From an uncultured Rivibacter sp. (GTDB lineage Bacteria > Pseudomonadota > Gammaproteobacteria > Burkholderiales > Burkholderiaceae): a stretch of 20,776 bases of DNA. The DNA is taken from the NCBI GenBank assembly GCA_946481025.1, contig CAMLNA010000076.1, positions 1 to 20,776 on the forward strand. The letters run 5' to 3'. The notes below the pieces were generated by a model. The model did not search any database. It worked only from the letters and a program-made list of their open reading frames with translations, and had not been told where the DNA came from. Every line of letters starts with the position of its first letter. Positions within the stretch are counted from its first letter, which is position 1. This document shows, one piece after another, positions 14,249 to 20,776 of the stretch. The translations under genes and the position numbers were made by a program.

Positions 14249-14632
14249 ATGCTTGCCACCGCCCCCGTCACGACCATGCTGCCGGTCATCGACATGGCAC
14301 GCGCCCGCGACTTCTACGAAAACAAGCTCGGCTTCGTGGCCGGCGGGCTGAAGGCCGACGGCAAGTTCGCCTACACCTGCGCGGGAGGCGCCACGCTGGC
14401 GCTGTTCCCCAAGCCCGAGGGCACCAGGGCGGAGCACACGGCAGTGAGCTTCCAGGTGAAGGACATCGACGCGGCCATCGCCGCGCTGAAGGCCAGGGGC
14501 GTGGTGTTCGAGGACTACGACTTCCCCGACTTCAAGACGGTGAACCACGTCTGCGTGCTGGGCGCGGAGAAGGCCGCCTGGTTCAAGGACACGGAAGGCA
14601 ACTTTCTTTGCATCCACGAAGACATCGCGTGA
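14249..14632 (+). CDS. VOC (glyoxalase/bleomycin-resistance fold) family protein
   Basis: Protein of 127 residues with the two beta-alpha-beta-beta-beta modules of the vicinal oxygen chelate fold: TTMLPVIDMARARDFYENKLGFVAGG (8-33) and AVSFQVKDIDAAIAALKARGVVFED (65-89), ending WFKDTEGNFLCIHED. The ATG at 14249 follows AGGAGA. DxxRAxxFYxxxLGF and the DxEGNxL ending are the usual marks of small stand-alone VOC proteins, whose members include lyases, dioxygenases and antibiotic-binding proteins. No substrate can be assigned. It sits 66 bases before dnaE, which appears to have its own promoter. Confidence 0.88.
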   Translation: MLATAPVTTMLPVIDMARARDFYENKLGFVAGGLKADGKFAYTCAGGATLALFPKPEGTRAEHTAVSFQVKDIDAAIAALKARGVVFEDYDFPDFKTVNHVCVLGAEKAAWFKDTEGNFLCIHEDIA

Positions 14633-14685
14633 AGCGGTGAACATTGCGGGCCCGCGCCGCGGCGGGCGGGGCGTGGCCAGCTTCC

Positions 14686-14691
14686 TACAAT
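14686..14691 (+). promoter_or_regulatory. -10 element placing transcription start one base before the dnaE ATG
   Basis: TACAAT (five of six) ends seven bases before the ATG at 14699. The upstream in-frame ATG at 14690 lies within this hexamer, so 14699 is the better start. No Shine-Dalgarno is present. A leaderless or one-base-leader mRNA is predicted for the essential replicase gene. Confidence 0.5.
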
Positions 14692-14698
14692 GCCGCCC

Positions 14699-17600
14699 AT
14701 GCCTTTTGTCCACCTGCGCACCCACACCGAGTTTTCCGTCGTCGACGGCACCTTGCGTATCGACGACGTGGTCGACGCCGCCGCGGCTGACCGCCAGCCG
14801 GCGCTGGCGCTCACCGACTTGAACAACCTGTTCGGCGCGGTCAAGTTCTACAGCGCCGCGCGCAAGGCGGGCGTGAAGCCCGTGATCGGCGCCGACGTGC
14901 TGGTGGAGCCCGAAGGCGGCGACAAGCACCCGAGCCGGCTGCTGCTGCTGATCCAGAACATCGACGGCTACAACAACCTGTCGGAGCTGCTCGCGCTCGG
15001 CTGGACGCAGGGGGTGCAGCGGGCCCAGGCCAGCATCCGCTGGGAGTGGCTGGAGCGCTACAACAAAGGGCTCATCGCGCTGTCGGGCGCCGACCTGGGC
15101 GCCGTGGGCCGAGCGCTGCTGGCCGGCGACACCGCACGCGCCGAAGCGGCGGCCCACAAGCTCGCGGCGCTGTTCCCGCAGCGCTTCTATATCGAGATCC
15201 AGCGGGCGGGGCTGGCCAGCAACGAGACCCATGTGCGGGCCGCCGTGCCGCTGGCCGCCCGGCTGCAGTTGCCGGTGGTGGCCACCCACCCGGTGCAGTT
15301 CCAGACGCCCGACGACTTCGAGGCCCACGAAGCCCGCACCTGCATCGCCGAAGGTGAAACCCTCACCAACCCGCGGCGCATCAAGCGCTTCTCGCGCGAA
15401 CAGTACTTCAAGACGCAGGAGCAGATGTGCGCCCTGTTCGCCGACCTGCCGTCGGCGGTGGCCAACACCGAGCTGATCGCCCAGCGCTGCAACCTGAAGC
15501 TGACGCTGGGCAAGCCGCAGCTGCCCAACTTCCCGACGCCGCTGCTCGCGGACGGCACGCGCATGCCGATGGAGGACTACTTCCGCCAGCTTTCGCACGA
15601 AGGCCTGAACGAGCGGATGCTGCACCTGTACCCCGACGAGGCCGAACGCGAGCAGCAGCGTCCGCGCTACGTGGAGCGCCTGGACTTCGAGATCAACACG
15701 ATCCTGAAGATGGGCTTCCCGGGCTACTTCCTGATCGTGGCGGACTTCATCAACTGGGCCAAGAACAACGGCTGCCCGGTGGGCCCGGGCCGCGGCTCGG
15801 GCGCCGGCTCGCTGGTGGCCTACGCGCTGAAGATCACCGACCTCGACCCGCTGCGCTACAACCTGCTGTTCGAGCGCTTCCTGAACCCGGAGCGGGTGTC
15901 GATGCCCGACTTCGACATCGACTTCTGCCAGGCCAACCGCGACCGCGTCATCGACTACGTGAAGGACAAGTACGGCCGCGACGCCGTGAGCCAGATCGCC
16001 ACGTTCGGCACGATGGCCGCCAAGGCGGCGCTGCGCGACGTGGGCCGGGTGCTCGGCATGGGCTACGGCCACGTCGACAGCATCGCCAAGCTCATTCCAG
16101 CGCCGCCGGGCAAGACCGTCACCTTGAAGCGCCCGGGCGACAACCCCGACTCCGGCGTGATCTACGCGCGCAAGGAAGCCCCCGAGATCGAGCAGCGCGA
16201 GGCCGCCGAGGAAGAGGTGGCCGAGCTGCTGGCGCTGGCCGAGAAGGTCGAGGGCATGGTGCGCAACATCGGCATGCACGCCGGGGGCGTGCTCATCGCG
16301 CCGGGCAAGATCACCGACTTCTGCCCCCTGTACATGCAGCCCGGCAGCGACTCGGCGGTGAGCCAGTACGACAAGGACGACGTCGAGGCCATCGGCCTGG
16401 TGAAGTTCGACTTCCTGGGCCTGGCCACCCTCACCATCCTCGAGATGGCGAAGGAGTTCATCGTCGCCAGGCACGCCGACCAGAAGGACTTCGCCTTCGA
16501 GAAGCTGCCGCTCAATGACCGGGCCACCTACCGGCTGCTGTCCGAAGGCAAGACGGTGGCGGTGTTCCAGCTGGAAAGCCGCGGCATGCAGGGCATGCTG
16601 CGCGACGCCAAGCCCAGCGTGTTCGAGGACATCATCGCGCTGGTGGCGCTGTACCGCCCGGGCCCGATGGACCTGATCCCGAGCTTCTGCGCCCGCAAGC
16701 ACGGCAAGGAAGAGGTGACCTATCCGCACCCGCTGATGAAGGAGGTGCTGGAAGAAACCTACGGGATCATGGTCTACCAGGAGCAGGTGATGCAGGTCGC
16801 CCAGCGCCTGGGCGGCTACTCGCTCGGCGGCGCCGACCTGCTGCGCCGCGCCATGGGCAAGAAGAAGGCCGAGGAGATGGCCAAGCACCGGGTGCTGTTC
16901 GCCGAGGGTGCGGCCAAGAACGACATCAACGCGGACCTCGCCAACGAGATCTTCGACTTGATGGAGAAGTTCGCGGGATACGGCTTCAACAAGTCGCATG
17001 CGGCGGCCTATGCGCTGCTCGCCTATCACACGGCCTGGCTGAAGGCGCACTACCCGTCCGAATTCACCGCGGCCAACATGAGCGTCGCGATCGACGACAC
17101 CGACAAGCTCAAGATCTTCCATGACGACGCGGTGGCGCTGGGCCTTACCTTCGAGCCGCCCAACATCAACACCGGTACCTATCGCTTCGAGCCGGTGGGC
17201 GACAAGGTGGTGCGTTACGGCCTGGGCGCCATCAAGGGCACGGGACAGGGCGCCATCGAATCCATCGTCGAGGTGCGCAGCCAGGGCGGCCCGTTCCGCA
17301 GCTTCTTCGACTTCTGCGCGCGCATCGACCGCAGCCGCGTCAACAAGCGCGTGGTCGAGGCGCTCGTCAAGGGCGGGGCGTTCGATGCGCTGCAGCCCGA
17401 CCGCGCCGCGCTGCTGGCGAGCATCTCGCTGGGCTTCGACTACGCGGACAACCAGGCCGCCCATGCCGACCAGGGCGGCCTGTTCGACTTCGGCGACAGC
17501 GGCGGCCACGGCTCTTCGACGCAGGAGCCGGAGCTCGTGCCGGTGGCGCCGTGGAGCATCAAGGAGCGGCTCACCCACGAAAAGACGGCGATCGGCTTCT

Positions 17601-18220
17601 ACCTCTCCGGCCACCTGTTCGACGAATACGAGCCCGAGGTGCGGCAGTTCGCCCGGCGCAAGATCTCCGACCTCGTCGACAGCCGCGAGCCGCAGATGCT
17701 GGCCGGCATCGTGAGCGACCTGCGCTTCGTCAACGGGCAGCGCGGGCGCGTGGCGATCTTCAAGCTCGACGACAGGACCGACGTGATCGAGGCGGTGGCC
17801 AACGAGGAACTGATCAATGCGAACAAGGAGCTCTGGAAGGACGACGAACTGCTCATCGTGCAGGGCAAGGTCCAGCCCGACCGCTTCTCGGGCGGCCTGC
17901 GGCTGAACGTCCAGCAGGCCTGGGACCTGGGCACCTCGCGCTGCCGCTTCGGCCGCTACCTGCGGGTGGCGGTCAACGGCAAGGCGCCGCCGGTGGCCGA
18001 CCTCCTGAGGGAGTTTCCGCCGCGGCGGCAGAACACCGAGCAGGGCGACCTGGTACAGGGCCTGCCGGTGCGGCTGCTGCTGGAGCGCAGGAATCCGGTG
18101 CTCGCGGCCCAGGGAGAACTCGACCTGGGCGAAGAGTCGCGTTTCTTCCCGAGTGATGCGGCATTGGCCCGCTGGCGTGACGGATCTCACGGACAGTCGG
18201 CCGTGGTGGTGTACGAATAA
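14699..18220 (+). CDS. dnaE: DNA polymerase III subunit alpha
   Basis: Protein of 1173 residues, the normal size for the type 1 replicative polymerase. N-terminal PHP domain from MPFVHLRTHTEFSVVDGTLRIDDVV. Polymerase core: GPGRGSGAGSLVAYAL, then PDFDIDF with catalytic D404 and D406, and LVKFDFLGL with D571, matching the three catalytic aspartates of E. coli DnaE. KSHAAAYALLAYHTAWLKAHYP is the conserved region before the tandem helix-hairpin-helix. QGGLFDF (925-931) is the beta-clamp-binding motif. A C-terminal OB fold follows (LAGIVSDLRFVNGQRGRVAIFKLDDRTDVIE). No proofreading exonuclease domain is present, so the epsilon subunit is separate. This is DnaE1, not the ImuC/DnaE2 mutagenesis polymerase, since the clamp motif is present and no imuA/imuB genes are near. 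Confidence 0.98.
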   Translation: MPFVHLRTHTEFSVVDGTLRIDDVVDAAAADRQPALALTDLNNLFGAVKFYSAARKAGVKPVIGADVLVEPEGGDKHPSRLLLLIQNIDGYNNLSELLALGWTQGVQRAQASIRWEWLERYNKGLIALSGADLGAVGRALLAGDTARAEAAAHKLAALFPQRFYIEIQRAGLASNETHVRAAVPLAARLQLPVVATHPVQFQTPDDFEAHEARTCIAEGETLTNPRRIKRFSREQYFKTQEQMCALFADLPSAVANTELIAQRCNLKLTLGKPQLPNFPTPLLADGTRMPMEDYFRQLSHEGLNERMLHLYPDEAEREQQRPRYVERLDFEINTILKMGFPGYFLIVADFINWAKNNGCPVGPGRGSGAGSLVAYALKITDLDPLRYNLLFERFLNPERVSMPDFDIDFCQANRDRVIDYVKDKYGRDAVSQIATFGTMAAKAALRDVGRVLGMGYGHVDSIAKLIPAPPGKTVTLKRPGDNPDSGVIYARKEAPEIEQREAAEEEVAELLALAEKVEGMVRNIGMHAGGVLIAPGKITDFCPLYMQPGSDSAVSQYDKDDVEAIGLVKFDFLGLATLTILEMAKEFIVARHADQKDFAFEKLPLNDRATYRLLSEGKTVAVFQLESRGMQGMLRDAKPSVFEDIIALVALYRPGPMDLIPSFCARKHGKEEVTYPHPLMKEVLEETYGIMVYQEQVMQVAQRLGGYSLGGADLLRRAMGKKKAEEMAKHRVLFAEGAAKNDINADLANEIFDLMEKFAGYGFNKSHAAAYALLAYHTAWLKAHYPSEFTAANMSVAIDDTDKLKIFHDDAVALGLTFEPPNINTGTYRFEPVGDKVVRYGLGAIKGTGQGAIESIVEVRSQGGPFRSFFDFCARIDRSRVNKRVVEALVKGGAFDALQPDRAALLASISLGFDYADNQAAHADQGGLFDFGDSGGHGSSTQEPELVPVAPWSIKERLTHEKTAIGFYLSGHLFDEYEPEVRQFARRKISDLVDSREPQMLAGIVSDLRFVNGQRGRVAIFKLDDRTDVIEAVANEELINANKELWKDDELLIVQGKVQPDRFSGGLRLNVQQAWDLGTSRCRFGRYLRVAVNGKAPPVADLLREFPPRRQNTEQGDLVQGLPVRLLLERRNPVLAAQGELDLGEESRFFPSDAALARWRDGSHGQSAVVVYE

Positions 18221-18351
18221 CCCCGAAAGACCGCTTTGACACCTCTGCTGACACTTTTGCAGCCGGTAAAGATGGGAAAATTGCCCACATCTTGTCGGCG
18301 GCATGGTCGCCGCAGGCGTTGAAACTGCGTGTTCCCACTGAAGGACCGTTC
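18221..18351 (+). promoter_or_regulatory. dnaE / secreted-protein intergenic region with TGACAC repeats
   Basis: Holds two TGACAC copies twelve bases apart (18237-18242 and 18249-18254); the first is part of a perfect -35-like TTGACA (18236-18241). Downstream is a TAAAGA (18267-18272), too far from that -35 for a standard promoter, and an imperfect inverted repeat AAGATGGG / CCC-A-CATCTT (18269-18293) that could fold after dnaE but lacks a T run. AAGGA at 18341-18345 is the Shine-Dalgarno of the next gene. The true promoter cannot be fixed by eye. Confidence 0.35.
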
Positions 18352-18777
18352 ATGAAGAAGCAAGCTTTCGCCCTTTTGCTGGCCGCGGCCGCCGTTGCCC
18401 CCGCCATGGCGCAGACCAACGTCGGCGTGTCCGTGTCGGTCAACCAGCCGGGCCTGTACGGCCGCATCGACATCGGCAACGTGCCGCAGCCCCCTGCGCT
18501 GATCTTTCCGCAGCCGGTGGTGATCCAGCAGACCCCGGTGGTCATGCAGAGCGCCCCGATCTACATGCACGTGCCCCCCGGTCATGCCAAGAACTGGGCG
18601 AAGCACTGCGGCAAGTACGGCGCCTGCAACAAGCGCGTCTACTTCGTGCAGGAAGGTTGGTACAACGAGCACTACGCGCCGCGCCAGAAGGGCGGCGGTG
18701 GCGGCGATCACGGCGGCCCCAAGCACAAGGAAAAGGGCGGCGGCCACGGCAAGGGCCACGGCCACGGCAAGGACTGA
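18352..18777 (+). CDS. Small secreted protein with His/Gly/Lys-rich tail (conserved hypothetical)
   Basis: Protein of 141 residues with a clear Sec signal peptide: [20 protein letters not shown], predicted cut before QTN. The mature part has three sections: [22 protein letters not shown] (21-42); a proline/valine/glutamine stretch [20 protein letters not shown] ending in [31 protein letters not shown] (70-100), with two cysteines C86 and C92 that could form a disulfide; and a low-complexity tail from about 113 built of Gly, His and Lys. I recall similar exported proteins in other Burkholderiales but no assigned function. The His/Gly tail could bind metal or polyanions (inference). The ATG at 18352 follows AAGGA; an in-frame start at 18292 lacks support. 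A terminator follows at 18803. Confidence 0.85.
   Translation: MKKQAFALLLAAAAVAPAMAQTNVGVSVSVNQPGLYGRIDIGNVPQPPALIFPQPVVIQQTPVVMQSAPIYMHVPPGHAKNWAKHCGKYGACNKRVYFVQEGWYNEHYAPRQKGGGGGDHGGPKHKEKGGGHGKGHGHGKD
18742..18771 (+). repeat. Short coding repeat in the His/Gly/Lys-rich tail
   Basis: The 12-base unit GGCCACGGCAAG (Gly-His-Gly-Lys) occurs at 18742-18753 and 18760-18771, separated by GGCCAC. It lies in the last codons of the secreted protein. Identical codon use suggests expansion by slippage, so tail length may vary between strains. Confidence 0.7.
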
Positions 18778-18802
18778 AGCGTCCCCGGCGCCAACACTTC
18801 AC

Positions 18803-18835
18803 AACGGCTCGGGCTGACCCCGAGCCGTTTGTGTC
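18803..18835 (+). terminator. Intrinsic terminator after the small secreted protein gene
   Basis: An 11-base-pair perfect stem AACGGCTCGGG (18803-18813) / CCCGAGCCGTT (18819-18829) with the five-base loop CTGAC is followed by a short T-rich tail (TTTGTGT). It lies 25 bases after the stop codon. The T run is weak but the stem is very stable. It also separates this gene from the patatin promoter. Confidence 0.75.
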
Positions 18836-18845
18836 CGGGCCTCCC

Positions 18846-18851
18846 TACACT
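18846..18851 (+). promoter_or_regulatory. -10 element placing transcription start at the patatin-gene ATG
   Basis: TACACT (four of six) ends six bases before the ATG at 18858, so the predicted +1 is the start codon. No Shine-Dalgarno is visible in the gap GGCCGC. It falls just after the preceding terminator, where a new promoter is expected. Confidence 0.45.
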
Positions 18852-18857
18852 GGCCGC

Positions 18858-20168
18858 ATGTCGAACGACAGCAGCCATCCCACTCCCACCACCGGCCTCA
18901 TCCTCACCGGCGGCGGCGCACGCGCCGCCTACCAGGTGGGCGTGCTGCGGGCCATCGCCCGCATCAAGCGCCATTGCCGCGCGGTGCGCGCCGGCAACCC
19001 GTTCCCAGTGATCGCCGGTACCTCGGCCGGAGCCATCAACGCCGCGGCGCTGGCCTGCGGTGCCGACTACTTCGAAAAGTCGGTCGAGCGGCTGAGTTCG
19101 GTGTGGATGAACTTCCACGCCGACCAGGTGTACCGGGCCGACTCGTTCGGCGTGATCCGCACCGGCGCCAAGTGGCTCACCATGTTTTCCGTGGGCTGGG
19201 CGCTGGCGCGCTGGCGGCGCGCGCGGCCCCGGTCGTTTCTCGACAACACGCCGCTCGAGGCGTTGCTGCGCGAGCTGGTGCCGCTGCAGCGCATTCCCGA
19301 GGTGATGCAGGGCGGCCACCTGCAGGCACTGGCGGTCACCGCGTCGAGCTACACCTCCGGCGAACACGTCACCTTCTACGACGCGGTGCACGACATCGAG
19401 CCGTGGACGCGTTCGCAGCGCATCGCCGTGCGCGACACCATCACCACGCCGCACCTGCTGGCCTCGTCCGCCATCCCCTTCGTCTTCCCGGCGGTGGAGC
19501 TGCCGTTGCAAGGCAGCTGGGAATACTTCGGCGACGGCTCCATGCGCCAGGCGGCGCCCATATCGCCGGCGGTGCACCTGGGGGCGGAGCGCGTCCTCGT
19601 CATCGGTGCCGGGCGGCTGCAGGAGCCGCCGGGCCGCAGGCCGGTGCGCAGCGAATATCCCAACGTGGCGCAGATCGCCGGGCACACGCTGTCGAACATC
19701 TTTCTCGATGCGCTGGCGGTGGACGTGGAGCGGCTGCAGCGCATCAACAACACGCTGTCGCTGCTGCCTGCCGAGGCGCGTGCCAAGACGGCGCTGCGGC
19801 CGATCGACGTGCTGGTCATCGCCCCGAGCGAGCGGCTCGACGACATCGCTGCCCGGCACCTGCAGGACCTGCCGCCGGCCATCCGCGGCATGTTGCGTGC
19901 GCTGGGTGTGTCCGGCGAGGGCGCCACCGCCCGCGGCGCGGCGCTGGCCAGCTACCTGCTGTTCGAGTCGAGCTACACCCGCGAGCTCATCGCGCTGGGC
20001 GAGGCCGACACGCTGGCGCGGCGCGCCGACGTCGAAAAGTTCTTCGGCTGGAAGCGGCCCGAGCGCACTCAGCGCGGTGCCGACGCGGGCGCATCGGCAG
20101 ACAGCATGCCGGCACCGCTGGACACCATGCCTGCCCCGTTGACGGTGAGCCCCGCGTTCGACAACTGA
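18858..20168 (+). CDS. Patatin-like phospholipase family protein
   Basis: Protein of 436 residues. The patatin serine-aspartate dyad is intact: oxyanion loop [13 protein letters not shown] (18-30), nucleophile S56 in GTSAG (54-58), and D226 in FGDGS (224-228; the usual DGG/DGA is DGS here). [13 protein letters not shown] is the conserved Ser-x-x-x-P-x-hydrophobic region before the Asp. There is no signal peptide; the enzyme is probably cytoplasmic or membrane-associated, hydrolysing acyl esters of phospholipids or other lipids. The C-terminal ~25 residues ([21 protein letters not shown]) are low complexity, encoded by a 21-base tandem repeat. The ATG at 18858 follows TACACT; the open frame upstream runs through the previous gene. 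The last 100 bases overlap the ComEA-like gene on the other strand. Confidence 0.9.
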   Translation: MSNDSSHPTPTTGLILTGGGARAAYQVGVLRAIARIKRHCRAVRAGNPFPVIAGTSAGAINAAALACGADYFEKSVERLSSVWMNFHADQVYRADSFGVIRTGAKWLTMFSVGWALARWRRARPRSFLDNTPLEALLRELVPLQRIPEVMQGGHLQALAVTASSYTSGEHVTFYDAVHDIEPWTRSQRIAVRDTITTPHLLASSAIPFVFPAVELPLQGSWEYFGDGSMRQAAPISPAVHLGAERVLVIGAGRLQEPPGRRPVRSEYPNVAQIAGHTLSNIFLDALAVDVERLQRINNTLSLLPAEARAKTALRPIDVLVIAPSERLDDIAARHLQDLPPAIRGMLRALGVSGEGATARGAALASYLLFESSYTRELIALGEADTLARRADVEKFFGWKRPERTQRGADAGASADSMPAPLDTMPAPLTVSPAFDN

Positions 20169-20389
20169 GCGGCTTTCGCGGCGCGCAGCCCCTTCACGCG
20201 GGCCGCGAGGTCGGCCCAGTCCTTGAACGGCCCGCGCGAGGCGCGCTCCGCAAGGATCTGCTCCGACAGGCGGGTGCCGATGCCCTTCACCATCTCGAGC
20301 TGGGCCTGGTTGGCGTCGTTGACCTCGATGGCCAGGGCCGCGCTGCAGGCCAGCAGGCCGCCCAGCAACAAGGAAAGGATGCGCAGCAT
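20069..20389 (-). CDS. ComEA-like helix-hairpin-helix DNA-binding protein
   Basis: Protein of 106 residues. N-terminal signal sequence [20 protein letters not shown] (cleavage after ALA likely; C15 gives a weak lipobox LLAC). The mature part begins [56 protein letters not shown], the ComEA HhH pair with the VNxAxxxxLexlxGIG pattern. Such exported HhH proteins bind double-stranded DNA in the periplasm; in competent bacteria ComEA pulls DNA through the outer membrane. The tail after LTVNG ([22 protein letters not shown]) is extra and comes from a tandem repeat shared with the patatin gene. Its AGGGG Shine-Dalgarno partly overlaps the guaC stop, 10 bases from the ATG at 20389, so the two genes are probably one operon. 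Confidence 0.9.
   Translation of the reverse strand: MLRILSLLLGGLLACSAALAIEVNDANQAQLEMVKGIGTRLSEQILAERASRGPFKDWADLAARVKGLRAAKAAQLSNAGLTVNGAGMVSSGAGMLSADAPASAPR
20100..20141. repeat. 21-bp tandem repeat read in both overlapping genes
   Basis: Two imperfect 21-base copies (20100-20120 and 20121-20141; 17 of 21 positions match). On the plus strand each encodes D-[ST]-M-P-A-P-L at the end of the patatin protein. On the minus strand each encodes [NS]-G-A-G-M-[VL]-S at the end of the ComEA-like protein. Unit length is a multiple of three, so both frames survive copy-number change. Confidence 0.8.
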
Positions 20390-20399
20390 CGGCCGCCCC

Positions 20400-20776
20400 T
20401 TACATCAGCAGATGCTCACCGGCGTTTTCGCCGCCGAGGATCACGTAGTTGACCTTGCGCAGGTCGCCCAGCGCCCTGCCGCCGGCGTACGAGATCGAGC
20501 TCTGCATGTCTTCCTGCATCTCGCGCAGCGTGTCGGCCAGCTTGCCCTTCACCGGCTCGAGGATGCGCTTGCCCTCGACGTGCTTGTACTCGCCCTTGTT
20601 GAAGTCCGAGGCCGAGCCGTAGTACTCCTTGTAGAGCTTGCCGTCCAACTCGACCGTCTTGCCGGGCGACTCTTCATGGCCTGCGAACAGCGAACCCACC
20701 ATCACCATGGCCGCGCCGAAACGCACGCTCTTGGCGATGTCGCCGTGGTGGCGGATGCCGCCGTCGGCAATGATGG
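20400..20776 (-). CDS. guaC: GMP reductase (C-terminal part)
   Basis: The gene continues past the window edge; about 125 codons of the 3' end are present. GMP reductase converts GMP to IMP with NADPH, returning guanine nucleotides to the adenine branch. Visible: [38 protein letters not shown], the phosphate-binding and barrel-closing region common to IMPDH and GMPR, followed by [68 protein letters not shown]. The YYGSASxFxkGxxxxVEGkxxxvpxkG stretch with ESPG favours GMP reductase over IMP dehydrogenase, which has ESPGe and a different tail. It is upstream of the ComEA-like gene with a 10-base gap. Confidence 0.88.
   Translation of the reverse strand, partial: IIADGGIRHHGDIAKSVRFGAAMVMVGSLFAGHEESPGKTVELDGKLYKEYYGSASDFNKGEYKHVEGKRILEPVKGKLADTLREMQEDMQSSISYAGGRALGDLRKVNYVILGGENAGEHLLM

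Noticed and set aside
14690..14698. Upstream ATG as the dnaE start (three extra residues MPP)
   Set aside because: The ATG lies inside the TACAAT -10-like element, and DnaE homologues start at MPFVHLRTH-like sequence.
14699..18220. DnaE as the mutagenesis polymerase DnaE2/ImuC
   Set aside because: The length, the QGGLFDF clamp motif, the C-terminal OB fold and the absence of imuA/imuB neighbours fit the replicative DnaE1.
13967..18304. A 1,445-codon open frame on the minus strand opposite dnaE, VOC and the start of trhO
   Set aside because: It reads as low-complexity H/Q/V/L/R/G/A sequence typical of the antisense frame of GC-rich genes. It has no supported start, and its 3' part overlaps trhO in another frame. 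The plus strand carries unmistakable DnaE with all catalytic motifs.
1..20776. tRNA or rRNA genes, CRISPR arrays, insertion sequences, prophage or toxin-antitoxin modules
   Set aside because: None seen: no regularly spaced repeats, no transposase or integrase motifs, no tRNA-like cloverleaf noticed on reading, and nearly every base is assigned to core genes.

Overview
The window is a GC-rich, gene-dense stretch of bacterial chromosome. Gene content, gene order and protein sequences point to a betaproteobacterium of the order Burkholderiales (Comamonadaceae / Rubrivivax-Leptothrix neighbourhood). I infer this from protein resemblance and from the rpsP-rimM-trmD-rplS, NUDIX, CobD/CbiB-like, rsgA, phhB, M48 peptidase, orn arrangement. 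No database search was run. I see no insertion sequence, prophage, CRISPR array, tRNA or rRNA, and no gene-free stretch longer than about 210 bases. This is core, mostly housekeeping DNA.

Layout. 1-311: 3' end of a PiT phosphate transporter (+). 340-1325 (-): a GNAT acetyltransferase translationally coupled to a TM2-domain membrane protein. 1355-3677 (+): the ribosome-maturation operon rpsP-rimM-trmD plus rplS, with a bidirectional -10 at its head, a structured 160-nt leader, an internal promoter over the trmD stop codon and an intrinsic terminator. 3691-5413 (+): a CoA-pyrophosphatase-type NUDIX hydrolase and an orphan CobD/CbiB-like membrane protein. 5432-7942 (-): operon of an M48 (Ste24-like) protease, pterin-4a-carbinolamine dehydratase and the GTPase RsgA. 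8014-8601 (+): oligoribonuclease. 8612-11270 (-): a DUF2087 protein, glutamyl-Q-tRNA(Asp) synthetase and a LysR regulator. 11340-12720 (+): pirin and an NAD(P)H-dependent FMN reductase, divergent from the LysR gene with a LysR-type operator between them. 12754-14189: a DUF599 membrane protein (+) and the tRNA hydroxylase TrhO (-), overlapping tail to tail. 14249-18220 (+): a VOC protein and dnaE. 18352-20168 (+): a small secreted His/Gly/Lys-rich protein and a patatin-like lipase. 20069-20776 (-): GMP reductase (partial) and a ComEA-like DNA-binding protein.

Functional themes. RNA and translation dominate: S16, RimM, TrmD, L19, RsgA, Orn, GluQ and TrhO. Several are 30S-maturation or tRNA-modification factors around one locus. 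No new multi-gene system is evident. The most interesting signals are regulatory. The rpsP leader can fold into a pseudoknot-like switch that would hide the Shine-Dalgarno. Several genes (cobD-like, M48 protease, DUF599, trhO, dnaE, patatin) have a -10-like hexamer only 6-8 nt before the start codon and no visible ribosome binding site, which predicts leaderless or near-leaderless mRNAs.
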